NCBI RefSeq assembly: GCF_945957525.1
Contig: NZ_CAMFLA010000008.1
Span: forward strand, 62,001-126,000
Reading direction: 5' to 3'
DNA: 64,000 nucleotides
From: an uncultured Aquitalea sp.
GTDB taxonomy: Bacteria; Pseudomonadota; Gammaproteobacteria; Burkholderiales; Chromobacteriaceae
In this document: one piece after another, positions 17,874 through 24,602 of the stretch
How the letters are laid out: every line of letters starts with the position of its first letter
How positions within the stretch are numbered: the stretch's first letter is position 1
Notes under the pieces: model-generated
The model's input: only the letters and a program-made list of their open reading frames with translations
What the model was told of the DNA's origin: nothing
Databases searched by the model: none
Translations under genes and position numbers: made by a program

Positions 17874-19252
17874 CAGTTTTTCTCCTCTCGGCGGCGGTAC
17901 ATTTCCTTGAAGCTCTGTTCCGGCATTTCCGGCAAGTCGCGCCCGGCGCGACTCCAAGCGCTCTGGCGGGTGAGGCCTTCCGGCAGGATGGGCACCACTT
18001 TGCGCATCACCTTGCCGGACAAATCAAACAGCGCCGGGTGGCGGGTAAGAAAGCGCATGGCCATCAGGCCCATTTTCTTGCCGGTCGGCACCGCGCCTGC
18101 GTCCCAGGCGCGCTTGCGGTGCAGTACCAGCTGTTCGTGCAGGTTGATTTTTACCGGGCAGACATTGGAGCAAGAGCCGCAGGTGCTGCAGGCGAACGCC
18201 ATGCTGGCGTGCTTGCGGATGTCGCGACTGGGCCCCAGCGTGGAGCCGATGGGGCCGGGGATGATGTAGCTATAGCTGAAACCGCTGCTGCGCCGGTATA
18301 CCGGACAGGTGTTCATGCAGGCGCCGCAACGGATGCAGCGCAGGCTCTGGAAGAAATCGTCGCTGCCGAGAATCTCGCTCCGGCCGTTGTCGACGATGAC
18401 GATATGCATTTCACCGCCCGGTCGGGCTTGATGAAAATGCGAGGTATAGGTGGTGACCGGCGAGCCGATGGCGGAACGCGCCAGCAAACGGGTAAACACG
18501 CCCAGATGCTCCAGCTTTGGGATCAGTTTTTCCAGACCCATGCTGGCAATGTGAATGGGCGGCAGGCTGGTGCCGAGATCGGCATTGCCTTCATTGGTGC
18601 ACACCACCACGCCGCCGGTTTCGGCAATGCCGAAATTGACGCCGGTGAGCCCGGCGTCGGCGGTCAGAAAGTGTTCTCGCAAGTTGGCGCGGGCCGCATG
18701 GGTGAGGTAGGTCGGGTCGTTGTTGCCGGCCTCGGTGCCCAGCTCCTGATGGAACAGCTCAGAGATCTGCTCTTTCTTCAGGTGGATGGCGGGCATGACG
18801 ATATGACTGGGCGGTTCGTGACGCAATTGCACGATGCGTTCGCCAAGGTCGGTATCAATCACCTCAATGCCGCGCTGCTCAAGGTAGGGGTTCAGCCCGC
18901 ACTCTTCGGTAAGCATGGACTTGGATTTCACCAGCTTTTTTACCTGACGGGCAGCCAGGATGCCGTGCACGATGCGGTTGTGCTCTTCGGCATCCGCGGC
19001 CCAGTGTACGGTAACCCCGTTGGCGGCGGCTTTTTCCTCAAACTGTCGCAGGTAGTCGTCCAGCCGGGACAGAGTGTGCGCCTTGATGGTGCGCGCCAGT
19101 TCGCGCAGGGCTTCCCACTCAGGCAGTTGCGACGCTTGCGCGTCGCGCTTCTGTCTTACCCACCAGATGGCGCTGTCGTGCCAGCGCGCTTGCTCGCGAT
19201 CAGCCAGAAAGGCTGCCGCGGCTTCCGGGTGGCGAATGCTGTCGTCCTTCAT
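17873..19252 (-). CDS. lutB: LutB, iron-sulfur lactate utilisation protein
   Basis: A 459-aa protein with an N-terminal LUD domain (about residues 60-290) and a C-terminal pair of 4Fe-4S motifs, CIRCGACMNTCPVYRR and CSTCGSCSNVCPVKI. LutB is the electron-transfer and catalytic core of the lactate oxidation complex. It overlaps lutA by four bases and lutC by one. The C-terminal tail KEMYRRREEKN is typical. Regulation is not visible; no GntR-type regulator lies next to the operon. Confidence 0.95.
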   Translation of the reverse strand: MKDDSIRHPEAAAAFLADREQARWHDSAIWWVRQKRDAQASQLPEWEALRELARTIKAHTLSRLDDYLRQFEEKAAANGVTVHWAADAEEHNRIVHGILAARQVKKLVKSKSMLTEECGLNPYLEQRGIEVIDTDLGERIVQLRHEPPSHIVMPAIHLKKEQISELFHQELGTEAGNNDPTYLTHAARANLREHFLTADAGLTGVNFGIAETGGVVVCTNEGNADLGTSLPPIHIASMGLEKLIPKLEHLGVFTRLLARSAIGSPVTTYTSHFHQARPGGEMHIVIVDNGRSEILGSDDFFQSLRCIRCGACMNTCPVYRRSSGFSYSYIIPGPIGSTLGPSRDIRKHASMAFACSTCGSCSNVCPVKINLHEQLVLHRKRAWDAGAVPTGKKMGLMAMRFLTRHPALFDLSGKVMRKVVPILPEGLTRQSAWSRAGRDLPEMPEQSFKEMYRRREEKN

Positions 19253-20001
19253 GTCGCCCCCCTCCCTGTGAGGATTTCCACGATGTGCAGCGGACGGATA
19301 TTCCTGCCCTTGTGACGGATGATGCCGCCCATGTGCATCAGGCAGGATGGGTCGGCGCCGACGATGAACTCCGCGCCGGTGGCCTCGTGCTGGGCGATGC
19401 GATCCTCGCCCATGGCGGTGGACAGTTCCGGTTCATCCACGCAGAAGGTGCCGCCAAAACCGCAGCACTCATCGCGGCGTTCCGGCTTGAGCACGGTGAT
19501 GCCGTCCACCAGCGCCAGAATACGCTCCAGCCGGGAGTGGAAAGGAATCATCAGCTCGGACGGCGCTGCGTGATGCAGTTCGCGCAGGCCATGGCAGCTT
19601 TGATGGATGGATACCTTGTGTGGGAAATACACCGGCTTCGGCAAACCTTCCACCTTCAGCACGTCCTGCAGGAATTCGATGATCTCGAACACCTTGGGCT
19701 TGAGCGACTGGTAGTCGCTGTCGCCGGCCAGATACCAGTCGAAATGGTGGGTGACGTGCGCCACGCAACTGCCCGAGGGCGCTACCACATAGTCAAAGTC
19801 GCGGAAGATGCTGGTGAAGCGCTGCGCGGCGGCGCAAGCGCCTTTGCTGTCGCCATTATTGGCCATGGGCTGGCCGCAGCAGGACTGTTCCATCGGAAAC
19901 ACCACTTCGCAGCCGTAGCTCTCCAGCAGCTCCAGTGTGGCCATGCCGACATGGGGGAACAGTTCGTTGACGTAACAGGGGATGAAAAGGCCGACTCTCA
20001 T
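19249..20001 (-). CDS. lutA: LutA, CCG-motif lactate utilisation protein
   Basis: A 250-aa protein with two cysteine-rich CCG domains of the kind found in heterodisulfide reductase and glycolate oxidase subunits: SCCGQPMANNGD near residue 45 and ECCGFGGTFCVDEP near residue 180. It is the first gene of lutABC. I start it at 20001 (MRVGLFIPCYVNE), the usual N-terminus; an upstream ATG at 20046 would add 15 unconserved residues. The word GTTTGCCGAA at 19637-19646 encodes Gly-Leu-Pro-Lys here. Confidence 0.95.
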   Translation of the reverse strand: MRVGLFIPCYVNELFPHVGMATLELLESYGCEVVFPMEQSCCGQPMANNGDSKGACAAAQRFTSIFRDFDYVVAPSGSCVAHVTHHFDWYLAGDSDYQSLKPKVFEIIEFLQDVLKVEGLPKPVYFPHKVSIHQSCHGLRELHHAAPSELMIPFHSRLERILALVDGITVLKPERRDECCGFGGTFCVDEPELSTAMGEDRIAQHEATGAEFIVGADPSCLMHMGGIIRHKGRNIRPLHIVEILTGRGAT

Positions 20002-20080
20002 GGCTGCAGGGTCTCCGTCAGCGGAGTGTTGTGAAACTGCCTGCATTAAAGCCGCCGGCGGGGCGCTTGGCTATGCGGAA

Positions 20081-20374
20081 TTACCCTCGCGCCGGTTTGC
20101 CAAGCCGGTAGATGATCCAGGCCAGAGTGAGAAGAAAGCCGCCGGACAATACGGCGGGCACCGGGCCGTGCGGCAAGGCTGCCCATACCCACTCCACCAG
20201 CCCGGGAGAGTTGCCCAGCCTGTTGTCGCCCACCACCAGCGCACGAGAGGACTTTTCCCAGACCGGGCCGACGTTTTCGCCCAACACCCAGATGGACAGA
20301 CCCTTGGCCAGACTGATAAAGCCGCAGAAGGCGGAGAGGGCGCTCAAAAGCATGACAAAGAAGCGTTGCAGCAC
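20081..20374 (-). CDS. Small membrane protein, unknown function
   Basis: A 97-aa open frame with two membrane segments, one at the N-terminus (FVMLLSALSAFCGFISLAKG) and one at the C-terminus (AVLSGGFLLTLAWIIYRL). The start shown is a GTG; an ATG eight codons on (20353) is an alternative. A competing frame overlaps it on the same strand, but only this one has a plausible protein composition. It lies between zntB and lutA on their strand. I do not recognise it. Confidence 0.55.
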   Translation of the reverse strand: MLQRFFVMLLSALSAFCGFISLAKGLSIWVLGENVGPVWEKSSRALVVGDNRLGNSPGLVEWVWAALPHGPVPAVLSGGFLLTLAWIIYRLGKPARG

Positions 20375-20447
20375 GATAACGGTCGCAGTCAGGACAAAGT
20401 CGTATGGTATGACTAGTTGTCCGCAAGATAAAGCATGCTATGCGTCC

Positions 20448-21461
20448 TCAGCCTTGCTGTCGGCGAAACGCCCACCAGCCGGCAAGGCCAGTGAAACTGG
20501 CCACCAGCAGCACCAGTATCCAGAAGCCGTGCGGATGGTTGGAAAGCGGGACACCCCCTACATTCATGCCAAAGAAGCCGGCGACGATGTTGATGGGCAG
20601 AGCCAGCACCGTGACGATGGTGAGGGTGAATAGCGTGCGGTTGGTCTGCTCGTTGAGTTTGGCGGCCAGTTCTTCCTGCAGCAGCTTGATTCGTTCTACC
20701 AGGCCCGCCAGATCATTCAGCACCAGTGCAAATTCTTCCGTTGACTCCCGCAGGTCTTGCAGGTCGCTTTCCCGTACCCAGCGCGGTGGCTTGTTCAACA
20801 GACGGAACAGCGCTGCGGGCTCAGGGGCCAGCAAGCGTTGGAAGCGCACCAGCACTCGTCGCAGATTGGCCAGTTCGGCGCGGTGATCCTGCAGACGATG
20901 CGCCAGCAGGTGATCCTCCACAGCGTCTACCTTGACGCTGGTTTGCCGAACCACCCGCGTCAGTACATCGGCCTGGTCCTGCAGCAGATGCACCAGCAGA
21001 TTGATCGTAGAGTCGAAAGCCTCGCCGTACTTCACTGCGGCGCGGAGCTGATCCGCCGAGTGCAAAGGCTTGATGCGGGTCGTTACCAGCACGCGTTCAT
21101 CCACATGTACCCAGAGCGTGGCGATATCTGACGAAGTCAGATCAAAGCTGAAGGCAACATCGTTGATGACGGCCAGCAGCTGCCCGTCAGTCTGCTCAAT
21201 GCGGGTGGAGCGCGAACCGCCGCGATGGGCTTCATAGAAGGCCTCCGGCAATGTCAGATGCGTCCGCATCCAGCGCTCGGCCGCCACATTGGCAAGATTG
21301 AAATGCAACCAGATGAACTCGCCGTGAACAGGCTGCCGCAGCCAGAGTGCGGCCTGCTCAGAGTCCAGCGGCTCGCCGGGCCGACCTTCGCTAAAGGCAT
21401 AGCCGGCGATGAGACCGGCCAGATCGGAACCATATTGCGCGGGCGGGGCGGTGTGGCTCAT
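20448..21461 (-). CDS. zntB: ZntB-type zinc transporter (CorA family)
   Basis: A 337-aa CorA-family divalent metal transporter most like ZntB. A large acidic cytoplasmic domain fills residues 1-270, with a coiled-coil stretch (LLQEELAAKLNEQTNRTLF) leading into the first membrane helix. The GMN pore motif is present as FFGMNVGGVPL, followed by the second helix and a short basic tail. ZntB variants move zinc by proton coupling. Its start at 21461 lies at the border of the AT-rich scar, which begins right behind it. Confidence 0.9.
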   Translation of the reverse strand: MSHTAPPAQYGSDLAGLIAGYAFSEGRPGEPLDSEQAALWLRQPVHGEFIWLHFNLANVAAERWMRTHLTLPEAFYEAHRGGSRSTRIEQTDGQLLAVINDVAFSFDLTSSDIATLWVHVDERVLVTTRIKPLHSADQLRAAVKYGEAFDSTINLLVHLLQDQADVLTRVVRQTSVKVDAVEDHLLAHRLQDHRAELANLRRVLVRFQRLLAPEPAALFRLLNKPPRWVRESDLQDLRESTEEFALVLNDLAGLVERIKLLQEELAAKLNEQTNRTLFTLTIVTVLALPINIVAGFFGMNVGGVPLSNHPHGFWILVLLVASFTGLAGWWAFRRQQG

Positions 21462-21584
21462 GGATGAAGTCCACGTTATTGAGGTCAGAAAATTCTATCT
21501 TGCCAGCCAAGTGTTGCGGTATGGCGGACAGTCAGAGCGTTATCCGCTTGGCTTGCCCAGTCACTTGGTGCAGGTGGCGGGGTG

Positions 21585-21781
21585 TTCGGACTGGGTTCGA
21601 CGCATTTCTCCGACTGGGCATCATCCCGCAGAACTCGGGTGGCTTTGGCGACATCGGCAAGGCGAGGGAGGTGTTCTACCATAACGAAATCCGCCCGCTG
21701 CAGATCAGGTTCATGGAGGTCAACGAGTGGCTGGGTGATGAGGTGATCCAGTTCAACGATTACCAGCCCACCGGGCAGTAG
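21585..21781 (+). pseudogene. Phage portal protein fragment (C-terminal end)
   Basis: The reading GFDAFLRLGIIPQNSGGFG followed by AREVFYHNEIRPLQ and VNEWLGDEVIQF resembles the C-terminal end of PBSX/P2-type phage portal proteins, which thread DNA through the capsid vertex. Only about 60 residues remain, no start is available, and no other packaging gene is nearby. It is a remnant. It shows that a prophage or phage-derived island once stood between zntB and selC. The family call rests on pattern memory and should be checked by search. Confidence 0.6.
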
Positions 21782-21799
21782 TACGGTAGGAAAAGCGAG

Positions 21800-21822
21800 A
21801 ACGCCGGATAGGGCGTTTTTTT
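21800..21822 (+). terminator. Terminator-like hairpin after the portal fragment
   Basis: AACGCC (21800-21805) pairs with GGCGTT (21812-21817), followed by a run of T residues. Confidence 0.6.
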
Positions 21823-22121
21823 ATTGCGACTCGGTCTGCTGCGGCATTCTGCAATATGATGGTGTGACAGGTGGGAACCCAGCTATCGGTTATGGTGTAG
21901 GACTTACCGTGGGCTATAGCGCAAATAAAGCGATTTCCGGTTATGCGAATGATGATGGGATGTATCACGGCGATCCACAGTACTCTTCAGGTGGTGTAAG
22001 TTAAGTTGGACGAAGCGTAAGTGATCATAACGGTTCGAGCACAGGTGCCGCTAGCGAGTACGCTAATAGTGCCGATGGTGCGCGAGATGCAGGTCGCGAT
22101 GCTGATGGGCATGAGTATTAA
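21822..22121 (+). pseudogene. Broken gene remnant with an internal in-frame stop
   Basis: One frame reads Gly- and Ser-rich protein (QYDGVTGGNPAIGYGVG, then SANKAISGYANDDGMY) up to TAA at 22002-22004. It continues in the same frame as VGRSVSDHNGSSTGAASEYA and ends at TAA 22119-22121 after GRDADGHEY. The two parts have the same composition, so the internal stop looks like a mutation in a longer gene. There is no start codon, so the 5' part is lost too. The family is unknown to me; the style recalls C-terminal parts of polymorphic-toxin or phage tail-associated proteins, but this is only an impression. Confidence 0.5.
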
Positions 22122-22271
22122 TAGTGCATCAAGAAAAATCTATAGCAGCCATGTAATTATTGCCCAGCCACTTAATTGTTAATGGATGCGGTTTGCGGCT
22201 GGGTGCTGCACCCTCTGTTTGAGGGGGGTATATCCCCACCGGTTTTTCATATTTAATAGAAAGAGGCTTGA

Positions 22272-22520
22272 GTGAAAATTAATGTTGGAGAGGTATTGAA
22301 GGATATTGCCGTTGGGATTTCAATATCCACAGCAATGCTTGCATTGATATACTTCGCGTTCCATGGAAGTACGTGGAAGGAGGATTTTTTAACGACAAAC
22401 AATGCAGTGATGATTATTGGCTTGACGATCACTATCGTTGTCGGTCGAATTGGCAGGTATGGCAAAAAGCAGGGTGAAAATATGGGTGATTTTTTGCCAG
22501 CACTGGATTGTTATCGATAA
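22272..22520 (+). CDS. Small membrane protein in the AT-rich region
   Basis: An 82-aa open frame starting with GTG after AGAGG. It has two likely membrane helices, IAVGISISTAMLALIYFAF and NAVMIIGLTITIVVG, and a basic end. Codon use is AT-rich, unlike the flanking chromosome, which fits acquired DNA. It overlaps the end of a frameshifted gene on the other strand by 89 bases. I do not recognise a family. Confidence 0.5.
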   Translation: MKINVGEVLKDIAVGISISTAMLALIYFAFHGSTWKEDFLTTNNAVMIIGLTITIVVGRIGRYGKKQGENMGDFLPALDCYR

Positions 22521-22840
22521 TCATCATTGCGACCTTAAGAGTAGGCGCGAGAGAGAAGATTAAAGCACCAATTGGTTTGAATTTTTTGGTTTGGATTGCC
22601 TCTGCAGTTCCTATCAAATAACATGAACCTCTATATAGGCACAGCAACCCGATGGATGTCAAAAATAAAGCCCCCCCCTCCAAATGCAATGCTATTTGCC
22701 AAGCCAGACTTTCCCCACATATCAAAGTCGGCCATCACAAACAAGTAGCCTATAATAAATATTAATAAACCAACTACCAGAAAGATACTGCCAGCTATAG
22801 TATCTTTTTGTGGGCCTAATTTATTTTCATCGGGTAGCAT
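22432..22840 (-). pseudogene. Frameshifted membrane protein gene with a G8 tract
   Basis: From 22840 one frame reads MLPDENKLGPQKDT, then a membrane helix, and NSIAFGGGG up to 22631. The -1 neighbouring frame reads on with a hydrophobic segment (TSIGLLCLYRGSCYLIG) and FKPIGALIFS to 22432. They meet at a run of eight G residues on the coding strand (plus-strand C at 22671-22678). Removing one G joins them into one 135-aa protein with two or three helices. It is either a frameshifted pseudogene, a phase-variable gene or a sequencing error. The family is unknown. Confidence 0.6.
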
Positions 22841-22934
22841 GCGTCCCTCATTTGATTTCTAGCGGCTGATTGATTCGAGTGTTTTCTGTAGCCCAGATAG
22901 CGTCTGCTCTTGGCCGGAAGCGGACGACGGGCGA

Positions 22935-23837
22935 TTATGCTATTCTCGCGGCTTCTCTTTCCTTAGCTTTCAGTTCGAATCCTGATAGAAACGCACGACG
23001 CAATTCTGATTCTTTCATTACGGCGAGCTGCAATGCAGCATAGAGAGCCCAGCAATCATCTTCAATACTATTAGAATTAATTAACCGCCCTTCTTTAAAA
23101 AGATCGCAACGCAACTTGAAAAGGCGATGTACCTCGGCATTGGCAATATCTGAGCCGAGTTCACCTCTAAAATATGCCTCACGCTTTTGCCCGTTTCTTC
23201 CATTGGCAATAACTGCATTAATAATTGTTTCAAACGCCAACCACATCAATATAAATCGTTCGCCAGGATAAGCTTGACCAAATGCCTTATCCAAAAGAAA
23301 GGCCGCTTCTTCTGGAAGGTGAATCAGTGCCGCGTCTTCAATAGCGGGATCGTTGAAAAGGTTAATTTCTTGTGTGTCGAAAACTGACGCGAATCCCTCA
23401 TCAGACTGAGTCGTAGGCTCTTCATTTTCACCAAACAAAGTGATTTGTATGAGTTCTCGCGCGACGGGGACGCCAAAAACCAATCGAAGTGCATTAGCAA
23501 CGACGATCATCTTCGGCCGGCTGCTTTCTCGCGTGTCTTTATCCGGATACCCAAAGGTTAGCTTTAAGTGGTTGCTATTTTTGAGAATCGGAACTTGAAC
23601 CATTGCTGAGACACATTGACCGTCGGCCAGATAGTGAGTTGCCCAACGCATGCGAAACGCGGAGTCATCCATTGGCGAGAAAAGCGTAACATCGACCGCC
23701 TCAAATCCATTTGTTGCGAGAAGTTTTCTGACCCGTGGTAAATCAACTCTTTGTAAAGAGGAACTCCATACTGTCTCTCTGAAGAATTTCATCCCCTGCT
23801 GACTAAGTTCTTCTGCAATTCTCTGGCGAAAGGTCAT
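22935..23837 (-). CDS. Orphan 300-aa protein, possible HEPN-like C-terminus
   Basis: A complete 300-aa soluble protein I cannot place. The N-terminal 150 residues look alpha/beta. The C-terminal part is helical, with FILMWLAFETIINAVIANG, then EVHRLFKLRCDLFKEGRL. That layout resembles HEPN-type domains of defence proteins such as ApeA-like ones, where a helix ends in an Rx4-6H motif. Here the His position would be Lys (RCDLFK), so RNase activity is doubtful. Codons are AT-richer than the chromosome average. It sits alone in the scar beside selC, so horizontal origin is likely. Confidence 0.7.
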   Translation of the reverse strand: MTFRQRIAEELSQQGMKFFRETVWSSSLQRVDLPRVRKLLATNGFEAVDVTLFSPMDDSAFRMRWATHYLADGQCVSAMVQVPILKNSNHLKLTFGYPDKDTRESSRPKMIVVANALRLVFGVPVARELIQITLFGENEEPTTQSDEGFASVFDTQEINLFNDPAIEDAALIHLPEEAAFLLDKAFGQAYPGERFILMWLAFETIINAVIANGRNGQKREAYFRGELGSDIANAEVHRLFKLRCDLFKEGRLINSNSIEDDCWALYAALQLAVMKESELRRAFLSGFELKAKEREAARIA

Positions 23838-24462
23838 CCCATCCTCACGTCTTAAATTGATATCTAGAAAATTTCATTTTTCGTTATTTCTCTATCTAAA
23901 ACCAAGCAGATAGTCGATGTCTGCATTTGGCCGATAGCGGGCATTAAAATGGTTGAGTTGTATGACTAGCTATTTAATGTTTTTATTATGAAAAGAAATA
24001 GTATAAATAGTGCTAGTTGAAAAATAAGGCTATTACCCCTGACTGGATTCCCAGTTTGGAAAGAATGTTTTTTATGAATCCGCCAGTTAGTATGTCGAAG
24101 ATAAAAACAAGAAAATTCACTTAAGACTCTTTTTGAAAGTGTTATTTGTTTTCTCTTGTGCTGTATGTGTAAATATGTGGTTTCAAATAAGGTCTGCAAC
24201 CTATATGAAACTACTGCACGCACAAGAGGAAAGAAATCCGTAGCCAGGAAGTCAGCTCCGGTGGTGGTAGCTGTTAAGTTACTACATTGTCATTGAGTGG
24301 GGTAGGGCGTGGAGCAATGTGCGCAGATTTGTGCGAAATATGTGCGAATTTTGACGCCGCGCGAAGCCGCAGGAAGCCTAATCGCTACCTGATTGGATTG
24401 GCTGAAAACGTTTCTGTAGCTTGGCTTTGGCTGGTTTTATGTGGCTTTGTTCGGCTTGCTGA
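23838..24462. other. AT-rich intergenic region beside selC
   Basis: These 625 bases hold no convincing gene. An 85-codon frame at 23966-24223 on the minus strand has unlikely composition. The left two-thirds is AT-rich and unlike the chromosome. The last 150 bases contain three head-to-tail GTGCG repeats and then the 3' flank of selC. The position, at the 3' end of a tRNA gene, is the usual place for the outer arm of an integrated element. Confidence 0.6.
24319..24352 (+). repeat. Three tandem 11-12 bp repeats (GTGCGnAnATtT) next to selC
   Basis: GTGCGCAGATTT (24319-24330), GTGCGAAATAT (24331-24341) and GTGCGAATTTT (24342-24352) lie end to end, about 110 bases from the 3' end of tRNA-Sec. 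Repeats of one helical turn beside a tRNA fit arm-type sites of a tyrosine integrase. No integrase gene remains here. Confidence 0.6.
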
Positions 24463-24557
24463 TGGCGGAAGAGAATGGGAGTCGAACCCACCCGGGACCG
24501 CTGGCGGCCCCATCCGGTTTTGAAGACCGGCCGCCCCACCGGGGGCGAGTCTCTTCC
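24463..24557 (-). tRNA. selC: tRNA-Sec (UCA)
   Basis: A 95-nt selenocysteine tRNA with encoded CCA. Reading on the minus strand it starts GGAAGAG and ends CTCTTCCGCCA. The anticodon loop is CTTCAAA with anticodon UCA. The 8-bp acceptor stem, long variable arm (GGGGCCGCCAGCGGTCCC) and T loop GGTTCGACTCC match E. coli selC closely. It reads UGA as selenocysteine when delivered by SelB. It lies 45 bases after selB on the same strand, so co-transcription is possible. Confidence 0.97.
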
Positions 24558-24602
24558 TTTGGGAAGCCGGCAGTATACCGCGTCGCCGACCTCCGCCAAA
24601 GC

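Noticed and set aside
21592-21601. TGGGTTCGAC, resembling the T-loop of tRNA-Sec, as left attachment site of the island
   Set aside because: Only 10 bases match, and they fall within the phage portal coding fragment, so chance is more likely.
23966-24223. An 85-codon minus-strand open frame in the AT-rich region
   Set aside because: No ribosome site, no family, odd composition; AT-rich DNA gives such frames by chance less often, but nothing supports it.
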